Shown here in pieces: positions 27,135 through 35,603 of a stretch of 64,000 nt of DNA (the stretch's first letter is position 1; each line of letters begins with the position of its first letter). The DNA lies in assembly GCF_009862785.1 (NCBI RefSeq), contig NZ_WWHU01000001.1, forward strand, positions 3,038,001 through 3,102,000. Direction: 5' to 3'. A program made the position numbers and the translations under genes. A model generated the notes under the pieces. The model worked only from the letters and a program-made list of their open reading frames with translations, was not told where the DNA came from and did not search any database. The stretch is from Gordonia sp. SID5947. Its GTDB lineage: Bacteria; Actinomycetota; Actinomycetes; Mycobacteriales; Mycobacteriaceae.

Positions 27135-27224
27135 TGTAGGTTCTCATTCTACTTTGCAGTACGTCCTGGCGATTCTCAGCTACTTTGCATCGCCCAGTGG
27201 CCCAGAATTCTCACTCAGTTTGCA
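27135..27224 (+). repeat. left end of the island: terminal inverted repeat and three subterminal repeats
   Basis: The terminal repeat is 27135-27158. The repeat units start at 27141, 27173 and 27208, spaced 32 and 35 bp. Such spaced repeats at transposon ends are usually transposase binding sites. Confidence 0.75.
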
Positions 27225-27399
27225 TTTTCCTACGCGGGTGCAGGCCGCCCTATTCGGGACGCCTCGGGTCAATGTACGAGCAAGGGCGTGTGCGGCCGGC
27301 AAGAGCCCGGCCCGCCAACCGCCTTTCGTCACGTGACGGTACAAGCAACATTTCACCTGGGCTGACTTTCGAGGATCACGTCAAAGAGGCAATCGAGCA

Positions 27400-27587
27400 C
27401 CTTCGGGATCAGACTCGAGCGTCGGGTCGTGGTGCTGGCGCTCAACGAGTCTCGGCCGCGCGATCGTTCCACCGAACGGCTCTATGTAGGGCTGTCGCGG
27501 GCCCGCGACCAACTGGTCACCTGCGGGGACCCGGAGTTCGTGCGGAAGGTCGGTGGGCAGGATGTCGCGAAGCGGTTGGGGTTGTAG
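27400..27587 (+). pseudogene. C-terminal remnant of a UvrD-like (SF1) helicase
   Basis: The frame ending at the TAG 27585-27587 reads LERRVVVLALNESRPRDR and then ERLYVGLSRARDQLVTCGDP. The YVGLSRAR part is helicase motif VI of superfamily 1, which contacts ATP. Everything upstream of about 27400 is lost. Another frame just before (LTFEDHVKEAIEHLRDQ) may be a further scrap of coding sequence. It is the only trace of a DNA-processing gene in the left part of the island, so it may be left over from former cargo. Confidence 0.65.
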
Positions 27588-27625
27588 GGTCGGCGCGACG
27601 GAAGTGCGTTGGGAGTTGGTTGCAC

Positions 27626-29038
27626 TCAGTTCCCCGGCAACGAAAGTGCCGCCGTGGGATCACCCAGGATGACCGTGCTCGCCCGGTCGTGCGCGGTGAC
27701 CCGACTGTAGACCAGCATGTCGAGTGGCTTCTTCTCGGCCGGGCCGACCTGTGCGTCGTAGTCCTCTTTGGCCCGCAGATACTGCTGCAGCTTCGTGGCG
27801 ATGGCGGGGTAGTAGCCACTCATGGCAAGCCCGACCGGCTTGCCCAGACCCAACCCGCCATAGATCGATGATTTGAGGTCGTCGGTGAGCACCTCCCGGT
27901 TGAGCGGGAAACTCAGCGTCCAGTTGAAGGTCGGCTCGACGTGACCGATAAAGGCGCGCAAAGGCTTTGGCGCGCCGAGCAACGCACGCGCCAGCGGCGC
28001 GGTCATCGCACCGACCTTCGCGATCCCGGTGAGGGTCTGTTCCAGCAGCGTCCCGGGCTCGAACAAGCGGGCGTATGAGGTCGGACTGTCGCTTCCCGCC
28101 GAGCAGCACGCCTGCGCGAACCAGATCGCACCGTCCGGCTGCCAGACTTTCAGAAGTGCTGTGGGCGAGATCACCTGGTGGTCCTGATCGACCGGAATGC
28201 CCAAGTTCTCGCGCATCGCGTCGAGGTCATCGAGCGGTCCCGTCCTCCCGTGGCTGCTGGTCACCACGAGCGCCGGCCTCTTCGTCGCCAGTGCGGACTG
28301 CAACTCGGCAGCCGTGGCCTGCCCGGGGCTGCCGTCGATGAAGGTCGCCGACGGCATCTCGTTGTCCGCGGCGAAGGCCTCGAAGATCGGCGCGGCCACC
28401 GTGTCACGCATCAGCGTGGTGATGTCGCCCGCGCCGTGGTCGACCGCCCACACCACCGGGCTGGCGTAGGAACACGTCGCGTCGTTCCAGTCGTTCAATA
28501 ACGCGGCAACGTAATTCGCCAACGCATCACCGGTGAGGTCGAGTCGGCCGACGAAACGAACGGGGTTCAACGCGTACTGGATATGCCACGGCACTTCGGC
28601 CGGTGTGGCGTAGATGAGCAGATACTTCGGCACATCCTGCGGCCCGGTGCCGACCGGAGAGTCCGCGTTGAGCCGGTCGCCGCCACCGGCATAGTCGCGC
28701 AGCGCCCACTCCCCGAACTGCGCGCCGGCGCGATAGCGCAACACCTTGGCGTTGCGGGCCGCGACGAGTTCCCGGATCGGCTCCGGTGCGTCGCCGGCGC
28801 CCGCCAACTGTTCAGCGGTGAGCCCCGGCCTCTCGGGAAGGATCAGCCCCCAACCCACCCGCGTGTCGCACCAGTCGGCCAGATTGGGCTCTGCGGGGCG
28901 CATCGTCGGTCTGCCGTACATCGGCTTGGCCAGAGCCCACGCACGGTAATCCGCGGTGAACCGTCCACTCACCGGTGCGTCACCGGTGTAGGCATCGATT
29001 GTGATGGTGTCGGTGATCTCGATCGATGGATCCATCAC
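27626..29038 (-). CDS. caspase-fold (CHAT/C25-like) putative protease
   Basis: A 470-residue protein with no close family that I can name. It shows the two signatures of a caspase-type cysteine protease: a hydrophobic strand ending in His-Gly (ALVVTSSHGRTGP, His263) and a second strand ending in cysteines (DGAIWFAQACCSAGSDS, Cys311/Cys312). The N-terminal 140 residues are a separate region rich in turns, and a helix near 412-426 follows the catalytic part. There is no signal peptide or membrane helix. It is the last gene of the four-gene operon and overlaps the upstream CHAT gene by four bases. The protease assignment rests on motifs only. It may be the effector, cut or switched on by the CHAT protein. 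Confidence 0.7.
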   Translation of the reverse strand: MMDPSIEITDTITIDAYTGDAPVSGRFTADYRAWALAKPMYGRPTMRPAEPNLADWCDTRVGWGLILPERPGLTAEQLAGAGDAPEPIRELVAARNAKVLRYRAGAQFGEWALRDYAGGGDRLNADSPVGTGPQDVPKYLLIYATPAEVPWHIQYALNPVRFVGRLDLTGDALANYVAALLNDWNDATCSYASPVVWAVDHGAGDITTLMRDTVAAPIFEAFAADNEMPSATFIDGSPGQATAAELQSALATKRPALVVTSSHGRTGPLDDLDAMRENLGIPVDQDHQVISPTALLKVWQPDGAIWFAQACCSAGSDSPTSYARLFEPGTLLEQTLTGIAKVGAMTAPLARALLGAPKPLRAFIGHVEPTFNWTLSFPLNREVLTDDLKSSIYGGLGLGKPVGLAMSGYYPAIATKLQQYLRAKEDYDAQVGPAEKKPLDMLVYSRVTAHDRASTVILGDPTAALSLPGN

Positions 29039-30426
29039 AGATCTTCCACGGGAGTCTCGATGCTGATGCCGAATTCGGAGCCGAGTTCGATGATGCGATC
29101 CTTCGCTTCGGCCCGCAGGTCGGCGGCCTGACCGGGTGCGAGATTGGCGAGCAGCGTGAGCAGCATCTGGATTTCGATGCGCGCGGCGCGGGTGGCATCA
29201 TCGTCGGCCACGCGTCGAGGCACCACCTTGAAGCTGAACTCCTGCGGCCGGACGTAGGCGACCGGCAGGGTCCACTCCTTTGTCGAGGCCGCCGCTTCGC
29301 TCAGCACAACTCCCGGGCGGGACCGGGCGATCTTGTCGCGGGCGGCAGCCACAAGCTGCGGCCAATCCAGCGAAGTGACCGATTCGGAAGCAGAGGCGAG
29401 TTGCGCGTTCAGCGAGGACAACAACTTGCCATAGAGCGCCTTCGTCAACAGGTTCGCGGTGTCGCTGGTCACCGGTTCTCGCATACCCACAACTGCCGGG
29501 GCGATACCGGCCATCGCGACCGAGAAGGCCAACGAGTGATCCTCGGCCGCGGCGCCTACTGCGGCGCCTTCGCAACAGTTCAGCACCAGCAGCCACGGCG
29601 TGTCAGCGGTGTCCTTCTTGAACTTCCGGAAGTCGGCCGCCTCGACGCCGAGGCTGCTGATCCGTGGCGGCTCCGCCTCCCAATCGCTCTTGAGGGCAAG
29701 CGAGATATGCGGACTGCCCTGTCGCGAGCCATGGCAGAAGAAATGCAGCAGATGCGGCTTGAAGTTGGCGACCAGATCCTGCAGTTCGCCGAGATCGGAA
29801 GGGATCAGTTCGACCTTCGCCAGTTCCGGGGCAGTGTTCGCCTCCATTTCAGCGAGCAGCTCCTCGACCAGCTCACGCTCGCTGGCCACAACCATGAGGC
29901 GCACATGCTCGGCACCGACTTGATTGATCGCCGCTCGCAACGCATTCAGTTCCCCCTCGGCGGAGATGTCCAAGCAGGACAGCACCGCAGCAATGCGAAT
30001 CGGGGGCTTGAGGTCCAGGACGGTGCCCACGGGGTCCACCTGTGGGACGGTGCGCGCCAATGCGAACCGCTCATCAAGCCCGAAGAACTCGCCGGCGGGA
30101 GAGCACAGCGCCTCCCACGGGAGGGCCTCAGGCCCGACCGGCTCCGTCAATGAAATGAACACCGGATAGCGCTGTCCCACAACTGTATGCAGCGCGGTCT
30201 GGAGATGCCGCCCGACGTCAGGGTGTGCCCCGAGCGCCTGAAACAGCCGCTGTCCCGCTGACTTCACCGCGCCATCGTCGAGTACTGCGCCATTCAAAGC
30301 TCGGAACAGGGGGTCATCGGCAGGGCACTGGAATGGTCGCACCTTGCCGTCGGCCAGCGAAACCCCGACGAACGAAACCCCATCGGGGCCCGTCACATCA
30401 CTGAGGCGCAGCACGATTCCGCTCAT
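29035..30426 (-). CDS. CHAT-domain cysteine protease
   Basis: A 463-residue protein with a CHAT (caspase HetF associated with TPRs) domain. The strand motif ALPWEAL (about 101-107) is a CHAT hallmark. The dyad is His232 in LLHFFCHGSRQG and Cys285 in LLVLNCCEGA, followed by an FSVAMAGIAPAVVGMREPV segment typical of the family. The C-terminal 70 residues are helical (IEIQMLLTLLANLAPGQAADL). There are no TPR repeats, unlike many relatives. It overlaps its neighbours by four bases on both sides, so the operon is tightly coupled. CHAT proteases in bacteria are often part of conflict systems; that role here is inference. Confidence 0.85.
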   Translation of the reverse strand: MSGIVLRLSDVTGPDGVSFVGVSLADGKVRPFQCPADDPLFRALNGAVLDDGAVKSAGQRLFQALGAHPDVGRHLQTALHTVVGQRYPVFISLTEPVGPEALPWEALCSPAGEFFGLDERFALARTVPQVDPVGTVLDLKPPIRIAAVLSCLDISAEGELNALRAAINQVGAEHVRLMVVASERELVEELLAEMEANTAPELAKVELIPSDLGELQDLVANFKPHLLHFFCHGSRQGSPHISLALKSDWEAEPPRISSLGVEAADFRKFKKDTADTPWLLVLNCCEGAAVGAAAEDHSLAFSVAMAGIAPAVVGMREPVTSDTANLLTKALYGKLLSSLNAQLASASESVTSLDWPQLVAAARDKIARSRPGVVLSEAAASTKEWTLPVAYVRPQEFSFKVVPRRVADDDATRAARIEIQMLLTLLANLAPGQAADLRAEAKDRIIELGSEFGISIETPVEDL

Positions 30427-31799
30427 GACGCGCCGCCCTCGAACTGCTGCGGATAGGCCTGGTTCACGTGGCGCTCCACCAGGGCTGCGACATTCTGTAG
30501 CGCGGTCACGGCAGCCAGGTCGGGGGCCTCATCGGCCGAGTCGGGAAGCCAGCGCATCTGTTGGGTCTCCAGCACTCGCGACGCCGATGCCACCCATGAC
30601 GCGGTGTCAGCTTCCGCCAGAGCGGTTTTCATCGTATCGGTGGCGAACATCGAGCTGCTGTCGTCGATGCCTGCGGCCTCGTACGACGTGTCGGGGACCT
30701 CGGTGAACAGGGGATGAGTCCAGCAGGTGACTCCGGGCACGGGTGTGAGGTCGACGTCCGGCGCGAAGACCGCCTGCAACACCGCGCCCAATTGTGCACC
30801 GTCCGGATCGCGATCGCTGATGTGCGTGATGGCCACTCCGGATCGAATCAATGCGATGGAATCGGCGAGGGCCCGCAGGCCGGCTTCGGAGAAGTTGTGT
30901 GGCGGGCTGGTCAGACCGAGCCCCCACGCCCCGACCTGAGACATGAACATGTCGAGTTCGACGGAGCCGATGAAGCGCGACCAGTGTTGGTCGGTTTTGA
31001 CGACGGGTGAGCTCGCAAGGGCGATCGCCCCCAGATCGCCGGACAGATAGCCGTGGGTTACAAAATGGACGAAATCGATTGGCTTGTCGCCGGTTACATC
31101 ACGCATCCACTGCAGCCACGGACTAGAGACACCGCCCACCGTCGCCACCTGCGGATCGCGCTCGGGAAGGTCGTAGCGGCGTGCGGCGTCCGGGTCGTAC
31201 ACCACCACCGACGGGTTGTCGGCGAACGTGTCGCGCATTTCGGGAAACCAGCGCTCGTCGGTGAACACATGCACCGTCACGGCCCGCTGCGGAATGCTCT
31301 GATAGTGCTCGGCGAGCATCGCGAGGTGATACGGCGGCACGAAGGCCGATTTTGCCATCGGCGCACTGCTACACAGCGCCACCTCAAGGGTGTCGCCCGG
31401 AACCTGAGGCCGGACAAGGTGATTGGGCAGACGGAATAGCGGCCGATCCAACGGTTCCAGCAGTCGTTCCCACGGCATGACGTAGAGAAACCCACGCGGG
31501 CTTGGGAACTCCAGCCACAAGGCACGGTGCGGCGGTAGCGGCGACTTGAGCCCCGACACCGCTTCCTGAATCGCGGTGACGACGTCCTCGGGAATCGTCA
31601 ACTGTTTGCCTTCCACCGGATTCCTGCCGGTGAGCGTGTTCGGCATGCCGAGGTCCTCGAGCTGGCAGCGTGCGACCTCCTGTGGCGTGGCACGGCCGAC
31701 CACGACCTGGAACACCGCCTCGCTGAAATTCCGGCGCTGCGGGTCGAGCAAGATCCGCAGGGTCGGTAACTCCAGTTCCGATCGGATCGCGATCGCCAT
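30423..31799 (-). CDS. CHAT-like protein without visible catalytic Cys
   Basis: A 458-residue protein with CHAT-like layout: MPWERLLEP near residue 108 matches the PWExL motif, and FVHFVTHGYLSGDLG has the His-Gly of the dyad (His249). At the place of the catalytic Cys (WGLGLTSPPHNFSEAGLRAL, about 292-311) there is no Cys. It may be a pseudoenzyme that regulates or recruits the active CHAT protein. The C-terminal part includes a conserved-looking TDTMKTALAEADTASWVASASRV helix region. The start is two bases after the hydrolase stop, and its end overlaps the next gene by four bases. Confidence 0.7.
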   Translation of the reverse strand: MAIAIRSELELPTLRILLDPQRRNFSEAVFQVVVGRATPQEVARCQLEDLGMPNTLTGRNPVEGKQLTIPEDVVTAIQEAVSGLKSPLPPHRALWLEFPSPRGFLYVMPWERLLEPLDRPLFRLPNHLVRPQVPGDTLEVALCSSAPMAKSAFVPPYHLAMLAEHYQSIPQRAVTVHVFTDERWFPEMRDTFADNPSVVVYDPDAARRYDLPERDPQVATVGGVSSPWLQWMRDVTGDKPIDFVHFVTHGYLSGDLGAIALASSPVVKTDQHWSRFIGSVELDMFMSQVGAWGLGLTSPPHNFSEAGLRALADSIALIRSGVAITHISDRDPDGAQLGAVLQAVFAPDVDLTPVPGVTCWTHPLFTEVPDTSYEAAGIDDSSSMFATDTMKTALAEADTASWVASASRVLETQQMRWLPDSADEAPDLAAVTALQNVAALVERHVNQAYPQQFEGGAS

Positions 31800-31801
31800 G
31801 G

Positions 31802-33091
31802 TCAGCCCCGCACCTGGCTGAGCAGCGCCCAGGCCGTCTGGGGTGTCTCGACCCCGCCGTGACTGGCGATGAACGGGGTACCCTCGACCGCGATGATCCG
31901 CTTCGTGGTGGAAAACGGGTACGTCTCACCGACATCCGGCATCACAATCGACTCGGCGTCCACACCCTGCGGCCCGTATCCGCCGAGTGCGGCGAACTTC
32001 GACGGCGGCTGTTCGGCGGCGATGACCGCCTCGGCGAGGTCCGACTTGCGACGCACGGCGAGGTGGAAGAACTTGCGCAGCGGATCGTCGTGCCGTGAGC
32101 GGGTCGTGATGATCGGCAGCCGCACCCGGTCCAGTGCCGGGCGGTAGCCGCCGGGCCGGCCGTCGAGGTTGGCGGTGAACGCGTAGCACGACAGCGCGGG
32201 CTGAAGCAGCAGCACCGAATCGATCAGGCGGCTAGGCGCGGGTCCATTGCAGAGCGCCGAGAGCATCACCTTCGCCCCATAGGAATGTCCGGCCAACGAG
32301 ATCCGGGGCTCAGCGGACGCATCGGCCAGACGCTGCAGCATCTGCGCCACACCCGTGCCACCGACGCGGCCCGCGCGGTCCTTCATCAACAACACGGTGG
32401 TCGCCCGGATACCGTCGCGGATCAGTTGAATGGGGTTGAACCTGAACGCAGCCTCGGGCGGTCCGGCAGCCGCACCTTCGTCGATGAAGCCGTCCGGCGG
32501 CTGGTCCAGCCCCGTCGTAGACTCGATCTCCTCCCACACGGCGCGCAGGTCTTCTTTCGTCACCGCGGCACCGCCGGCGCCGACCTCGTCGATGCCGGCC
32601 GCGACCACCGGCGCGAGTAGCGTCGCCAGGTCGTCGACGCCGGCCAGGGTGGGATCGGCGACGATCGCCTGGAGCCGGGCCGCGTCGGCGGGGTCGAGGA
32701 CGTCGGCGAGCGCACCGACATCCGAGTCGGCCAGTCCGTCGGCCGCGATGTCGGGCCCACGCTCCCACGGTGCCACCAGTGCCGTCGACGGCCAGAACAC
32801 CCCCGCGAGGACCGGCGCAAACTCGCGGGTCGGTGGGTTCCAGTGCTGGCGCCGCACGGCGACAAACTCATTCACGAAACGGTCGTACCGATCCGTCGCC
32901 GACTCCCAATCGTTGTTCCAGCCATGGGAGAACACGAAGACGTCGGTCTTCGACTTACTCGTCTCGACAAGATGATCGAGCGCGGCAGGAGACGTGCACA
33001 CGCCGTCCTTGTCGAACTGGATAACGTAGAACGGTACGTCGCCGAGGTCGCTCGGCACCGTCTGCCACGGGATGTTGTCTGCGGTCGTCAT
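31802..33091 (-). CDS. alpha/beta hydrolase (lipase/esterase-like), first gene of the CHAT operon
   Basis: A 429-residue hydrolase. The first strand has VFVFSHGWNNDW (oxyanion side), and the nucleophile Ser270 lies in SLAGHSYGAKVM. An Asp and a His (RSRHDDPL, PFIASHGGVE) follow at plausible positions. About 100 residues between the first strand and the nucleophile form an acidic helical cap. No signal peptide. The ATG has GGAG seven bases upstream. It heads the operon with three CHAT-type genes. A lipase or esterase could act as a membrane-damaging effector released by proteolysis, but this is speculation. Confidence 0.75.
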   Translation of the reverse strand: MTTADNIPWQTVPSDLGDVPFYVIQFDKDGVCTSPAALDHLVETSKSKTDVFVFSHGWNNDWESATDRYDRFVNEFVAVRRQHWNPPTREFAPVLAGVFWPSTALVAPWERGPDIAADGLADSDVGALADVLDPADAARLQAIVADPTLAGVDDLATLLAPVVAAGIDEVGAGGAAVTKEDLRAVWEEIESTTGLDQPPDGFIDEGAAAGPPEAAFRFNPIQLIRDGIRATTVLLMKDRAGRVGGTGVAQMLQRLADASAEPRISLAGHSYGAKVMLSALCNGPAPSRLIDSVLLLQPALSCYAFTANLDGRPGGYRPALDRVRLPIITTRSRHDDPLRKFFHLAVRRKSDLAEAVIAAEQPPSKFAALGGYGPQGVDAESIVMPDVGETYPFSTTKRIIAVEGTPFIASHGGVETPQTAWALLSQVRG

Positions 33092-33410
33092 ACTGCAACT
33101 CCGAGGTCGTGTGTCCGACGATGTCGGTAGGTTCCGGTGCAGCGAATCATGAATCAGGGTATACCCGGTGCCACCGTCTGCGGAGCGGATCGAGAATTGG
33201 GCTTATGGCGGTCGTCTCCTCCGCTCGCTCACGAGAACAGCGTCAATGCCACGCCGTCCTGATGTACCCGCCGGGCGCCCGACGGCGTGGTGTCCGAACC
33301 GAACCGGACCTTCAGGCCCGTGCGGACGCTGGTCAGGTCGAAATAGCCGCTGTGGCCAAATTTTGGAGTCCTGATTGCCCTGGTGAAGGCAGAGAAGGGA
33401 CGATGAGACC
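33092..33410. other. intergenic region: operon upstream sequence and IS3-type left flank
   Basis: On the minus strand it holds the leader of the hydrolase operon, with a 10-bp palindrome (33157-33166). The part after about 33290 belongs to or borders the IS3-type element. I see no gene on either strand. Confidence 0.5.
33157..33166. promoter_or_regulatory. GGGTATACCC palindrome upstream of the CHAT operon
   Basis: A perfect 10-bp palindrome 66 bp before the hydrolase start. TATACC read on the minus strand could serve as a -10 element and the palindrome as an operator. The evidence is only sequence and place. Confidence 0.35.
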
Positions 33411-33692
33411 ATGGCAGGACGCAAGCGCCACTCGGCTGAGGACATCGTGCGCAAGCTGCGCCGGGCTGACGAGTTGGCGGCGCAGGGCAAGACCGGCGAG
33501 GAGATCGCCGCTGAGCTGGAGGTGTCGGCGGCCACCCTGTACAACTGGCGCCGCCAGTACGGCGGCATGGACACCGACGCCGCGAAGGAGCTCAAGGAGC
33601 TGCGCGAGCAGAACGGCCGACTCAAACGGCTGCTCGCCGACGCGGAGTTGGAGAAGGACGCGCTGCGGGAGATCGCCAAGGGAAAATTCTGA
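33411..33692 (+). CDS. IS3-family transposase OrfA
   Basis: A 93-residue DNA-binding subunit. The helix-turn-helix is in GEEIAAELEVSAATLYNWRRQYGG, followed by a leucine-zipper-like helix (LKELREQNGRLKRLLADAELE). The layout is that of the IS407 group. OrfA binds the element ends, and ribosomes shift at 33680-33686 to make the OrfAB transposase. Confidence 0.9.
   Translation: MAGRKRHSAEDIVRKLRRADELAAQGKTGEEIAAELEVSAATLYNWRRQYGGMDTDAAKELKELREQNGRLKRLLADAELEKDALREIAKGKF
33680..33686 (+). other. GGGAAAA slippery heptamer for programmed -1 frameshifting
   Basis: The heptamer is in the correct phase (G GGA AAA) 3 bp before the OrfA stop codon. A -1 shift here continues directly into OrfB (LSPTGKRAASDML). 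This matches the known way IS3-family elements make the OrfAB fusion. Confidence 0.7.
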
Positions 33693-34555
33693 GCCCGACC
33701 GGCAAACGCGCCGCCAGCGACATGCTCAAAGACGTGACGAACATGTCAGAACGCAAGGCGTGCAAGGTCGTTGGGCTCGCCCGCTCAGCCTACCGCCAAC
33801 TACCCCAAGCGCAGACACCCGCGGACCCCGACGCCGGACTACGCGAACAGTTACGCACCTACGCCCGCCAGAACCCCAGGCATGGGTTCCGTCGGGCCTG
33901 GGCATGGCTGCGCTTCGATGAAGGCGATGCCGCGAAAGAAGAAGGTGCACCGGTTGTGGAAGGACGAAGGCCTGCAGGTGCGCCGAGCGCTGCGCCACAA
34001 GGGGCCGGCCAATCGTCGGTGCCGATCGTTGTCGCGGACGCACCGAAGGTGTGGTGGGCATTGGACTTTCAGTTCGACTCCACCCTCGATGGGCACAAGA
34101 TCAAGATCGCGCCAATGGTCGACGAGCACACCCGCCTGTCGTTGCTCAACATCGTCGACCGCTCGATCACCGCCAACCGGCTGATCGAGGAGTTGGAAAA
34201 GACCTTCGCGATCTGGGGCGGCCCGCCGCTCGTGTTGCGCATGGATAACGGCTGCCCTGAGTTCATCTCAGACGCCCTGCGGGTGTTCTCTGCAGGGTCG
34301 GTAGGGATCTCCTACATTCCGCCCGGCACACCGTGGAACAACGGGTTCATCGAATCGTTCAACAACCGGCTGCGCGACGAATGCTTGAACCGCAACTGCT
34401 GGCCCACCCTGCTCGAAGCCCGCGTGGTCATCAAAGACTCCAAAGACGACCACAACCACCGACACCGCCACTCAGCGCTGGGCTACCAATCCCCCGCCGA
34501 GTACGCTGCCCAATGCACCCACCAGCACCACCCCGTGGGCTGCGAGATCGACTGA
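33689..34555 (+). pseudogene. IS3-family transposase OrfB, with two compensating frameshifts
   Basis: The DDE integrase core has WALDFQFDST (first Asp), MDNGCPEFISDALR (second Asp) and WNNGFIESFNNRLRDECLN (Glu). Between about 33925 and 34015 the expected motif KKKVHRLWKDEGLQVR is found only in another frame, while the main frame stays open through EEGAPVVEGRRPAGAPSAAP. Two single-base changes of opposite sign explain this. About 30 residues between the N-terminal and catalytic domains are scrambled, so the protein is probably inactive. Confidence 0.8.
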
Positions 34556-34621
34556 TCCACCGCAACAAGCAACTAGCAACTAGCTCTAGAACTGACTGGA
34601 CCGGTTATCGGGGACCTGGCA

Positions 34622-34822
34622 ATCGCTCAACCCCGCCGACCCTGACTCGCGCGTCACCCCAGCCGCGTGCGCGGCCACGACGTAGCGGCGCACCGTTTTG
34701 CGGTCCACCCCCGCATGCGCGGCGATCGTGCGCAGCCCCGGCGACGGTAACCCCACCGCCAGACCCAGCCACAACCGCAGGACTTCTCTGATCTCTTCCA
34801 CAGCAACCTCCCGATAGCCCAT
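34622..34822 (-). pseudogene. istA: IS21-family transposase IstA, N-terminal fragment
   Basis: The 67 residues from the ATG at 34822 read MGYREVAVEEIREVLRLWL and then GLRTIAAHAGVDRKTVRRYV, the N-terminal helix-turn-helix of IstA. The frame breaks after SGSAGLSD, where the IS3-type element begins. The catalytic domain and IstB are absent from the window. Confidence 0.8.
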
Positions 34823-34897
34823 GCCGCCGCCCCTTCCATGACTGCTCGTCACGGCCGAGTCAACGGACAAAACAAGAGACCACCAGCGCAACGCGCC

Positions 34898-34976
34898 GGT
34901 GGTCCCATAACTGGCAATCCAGGTGGTCCCATCCCGATGGCAAAAATCAGCTCACAGCGGTCCCTTCACCGTGGCA
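34898..34976 (-). repeat. IS21-type end repeats of the truncated element
   Basis: Three copies of a GGTCCC-N8/9-TGGCA unit lie at 34898-34916, 34922-34942 and 34957-34976, upstream of the IstA fragment. The outermost, read inward, starts TGCCACGG. This is the multiple-repeat end of an IS21 element. The sequence is different from the ends of the 10.5-kb island. Confidence 0.65.
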
Positions 34977-35530
34977 AGTGACAACCCGGCAGGGAATCGA
35001 GACCAGTTCGTCGACAACGTCGCGATCAGCGGCACGACCCTCGCGGTCACGCTCGCGGCGAACGCAACAGCAACTAACACCTACGTGACGGTCACAGAAC
35101 CGTAGGAGACATCTCGATGGCGAAAGTGAAACGGCCACAGAACCGTAGGAGACATCTCGATGGCGAAAGTGGAACTAGGACACGCAGTGGTGCACAACAA
35201 CGTGTCGTACCAAACGGGCGCGACGTTGAAGGTGACGACCAGACGGTTGCCCAGCTGATCGAAGCTGGCGCAGCTCGCGACCCGAAGGCTCCCAGAGAAT
35301 AGACGGACACGAGCACGGCACTCGCCGAGGACAAGGCAAAGGCGATCGTCGACGAGCCGAAGAAGACCCTGGCGGATGCGAAGGCTGAGGCCGAGAAGAT
35401 CTAACGAGACCGCCTCAAGCAGGCCGAGTTCATAGCCACGGAGGCGAAGGCTGAGGCGAGAAGATCGTGAAGGAATCGAAGGAAGCTGCCACGAAGGTAT
35501 CAGAGACCAAGAACACCGCGAGGCCAAGTA
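34977..35530 (+). pseudogene. decayed phage-like structural genes
   Basis: The frame ending at 35105 reads FVDNVAISGTTLAVTLAAN and looks like the end of a phage structural gene. Next comes a small gene starting MAKVELGHAVVHNNVSYQTG at 35160; its frame breaks after TLKV and continues in another as DDQTVAQLIEAGAARDPKAP (stop 35302). Further on, frames broken by stops read TALAEDKAKAIVDEPKKTLADAKAEAEKI, a coiled-coil. I believe these are remnants of prophage head or tail genes, but the family is not certain. Confidence 0.5.
35088..35171 (+). repeat. 43-bp tandem duplication over a start region
   Basis: 41 bp at 35088-35128 recur at 35131-35171 with one mismatch. The unit holds a ribosome site (TAGGAG) and the first codons ATGGCGAAAGTG. 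It duplicates the start of the small phage-like gene. Confidence 0.85.
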
Positions 35531-35603
35531 GTCCGTTCAATCAAACGTAATCCACGAGACCGTCGTTCAAGCGGTCTTCCAGGTGCGCGAATCCCAGCCT
35601 GTA

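Larger units (their letters stand above)
33290..34621 (+). mobile_element. IS3-family insertion sequence (IS407-like), approximate limits
   Basis: It contains orfA and orfB in the standard arrangement with a -1 frameshift site. The right limit is set where the IstA fragment is cut (just before 34622). The outer sequence read inward there (TGCCAGGTCCCCGATAACCGG) is partly matched by 33291-33310 (TGTCCGAACCGAACCGGACC), so the limits are tentative. It has inserted into an older IS21 element. Confidence 0.55.

Noticed and set aside
32310..32768. Long Arg-rich frames on the minus strand inside the hydrolase gene
   Set aside because: Overlap a better supported gene and have shadow-type composition.
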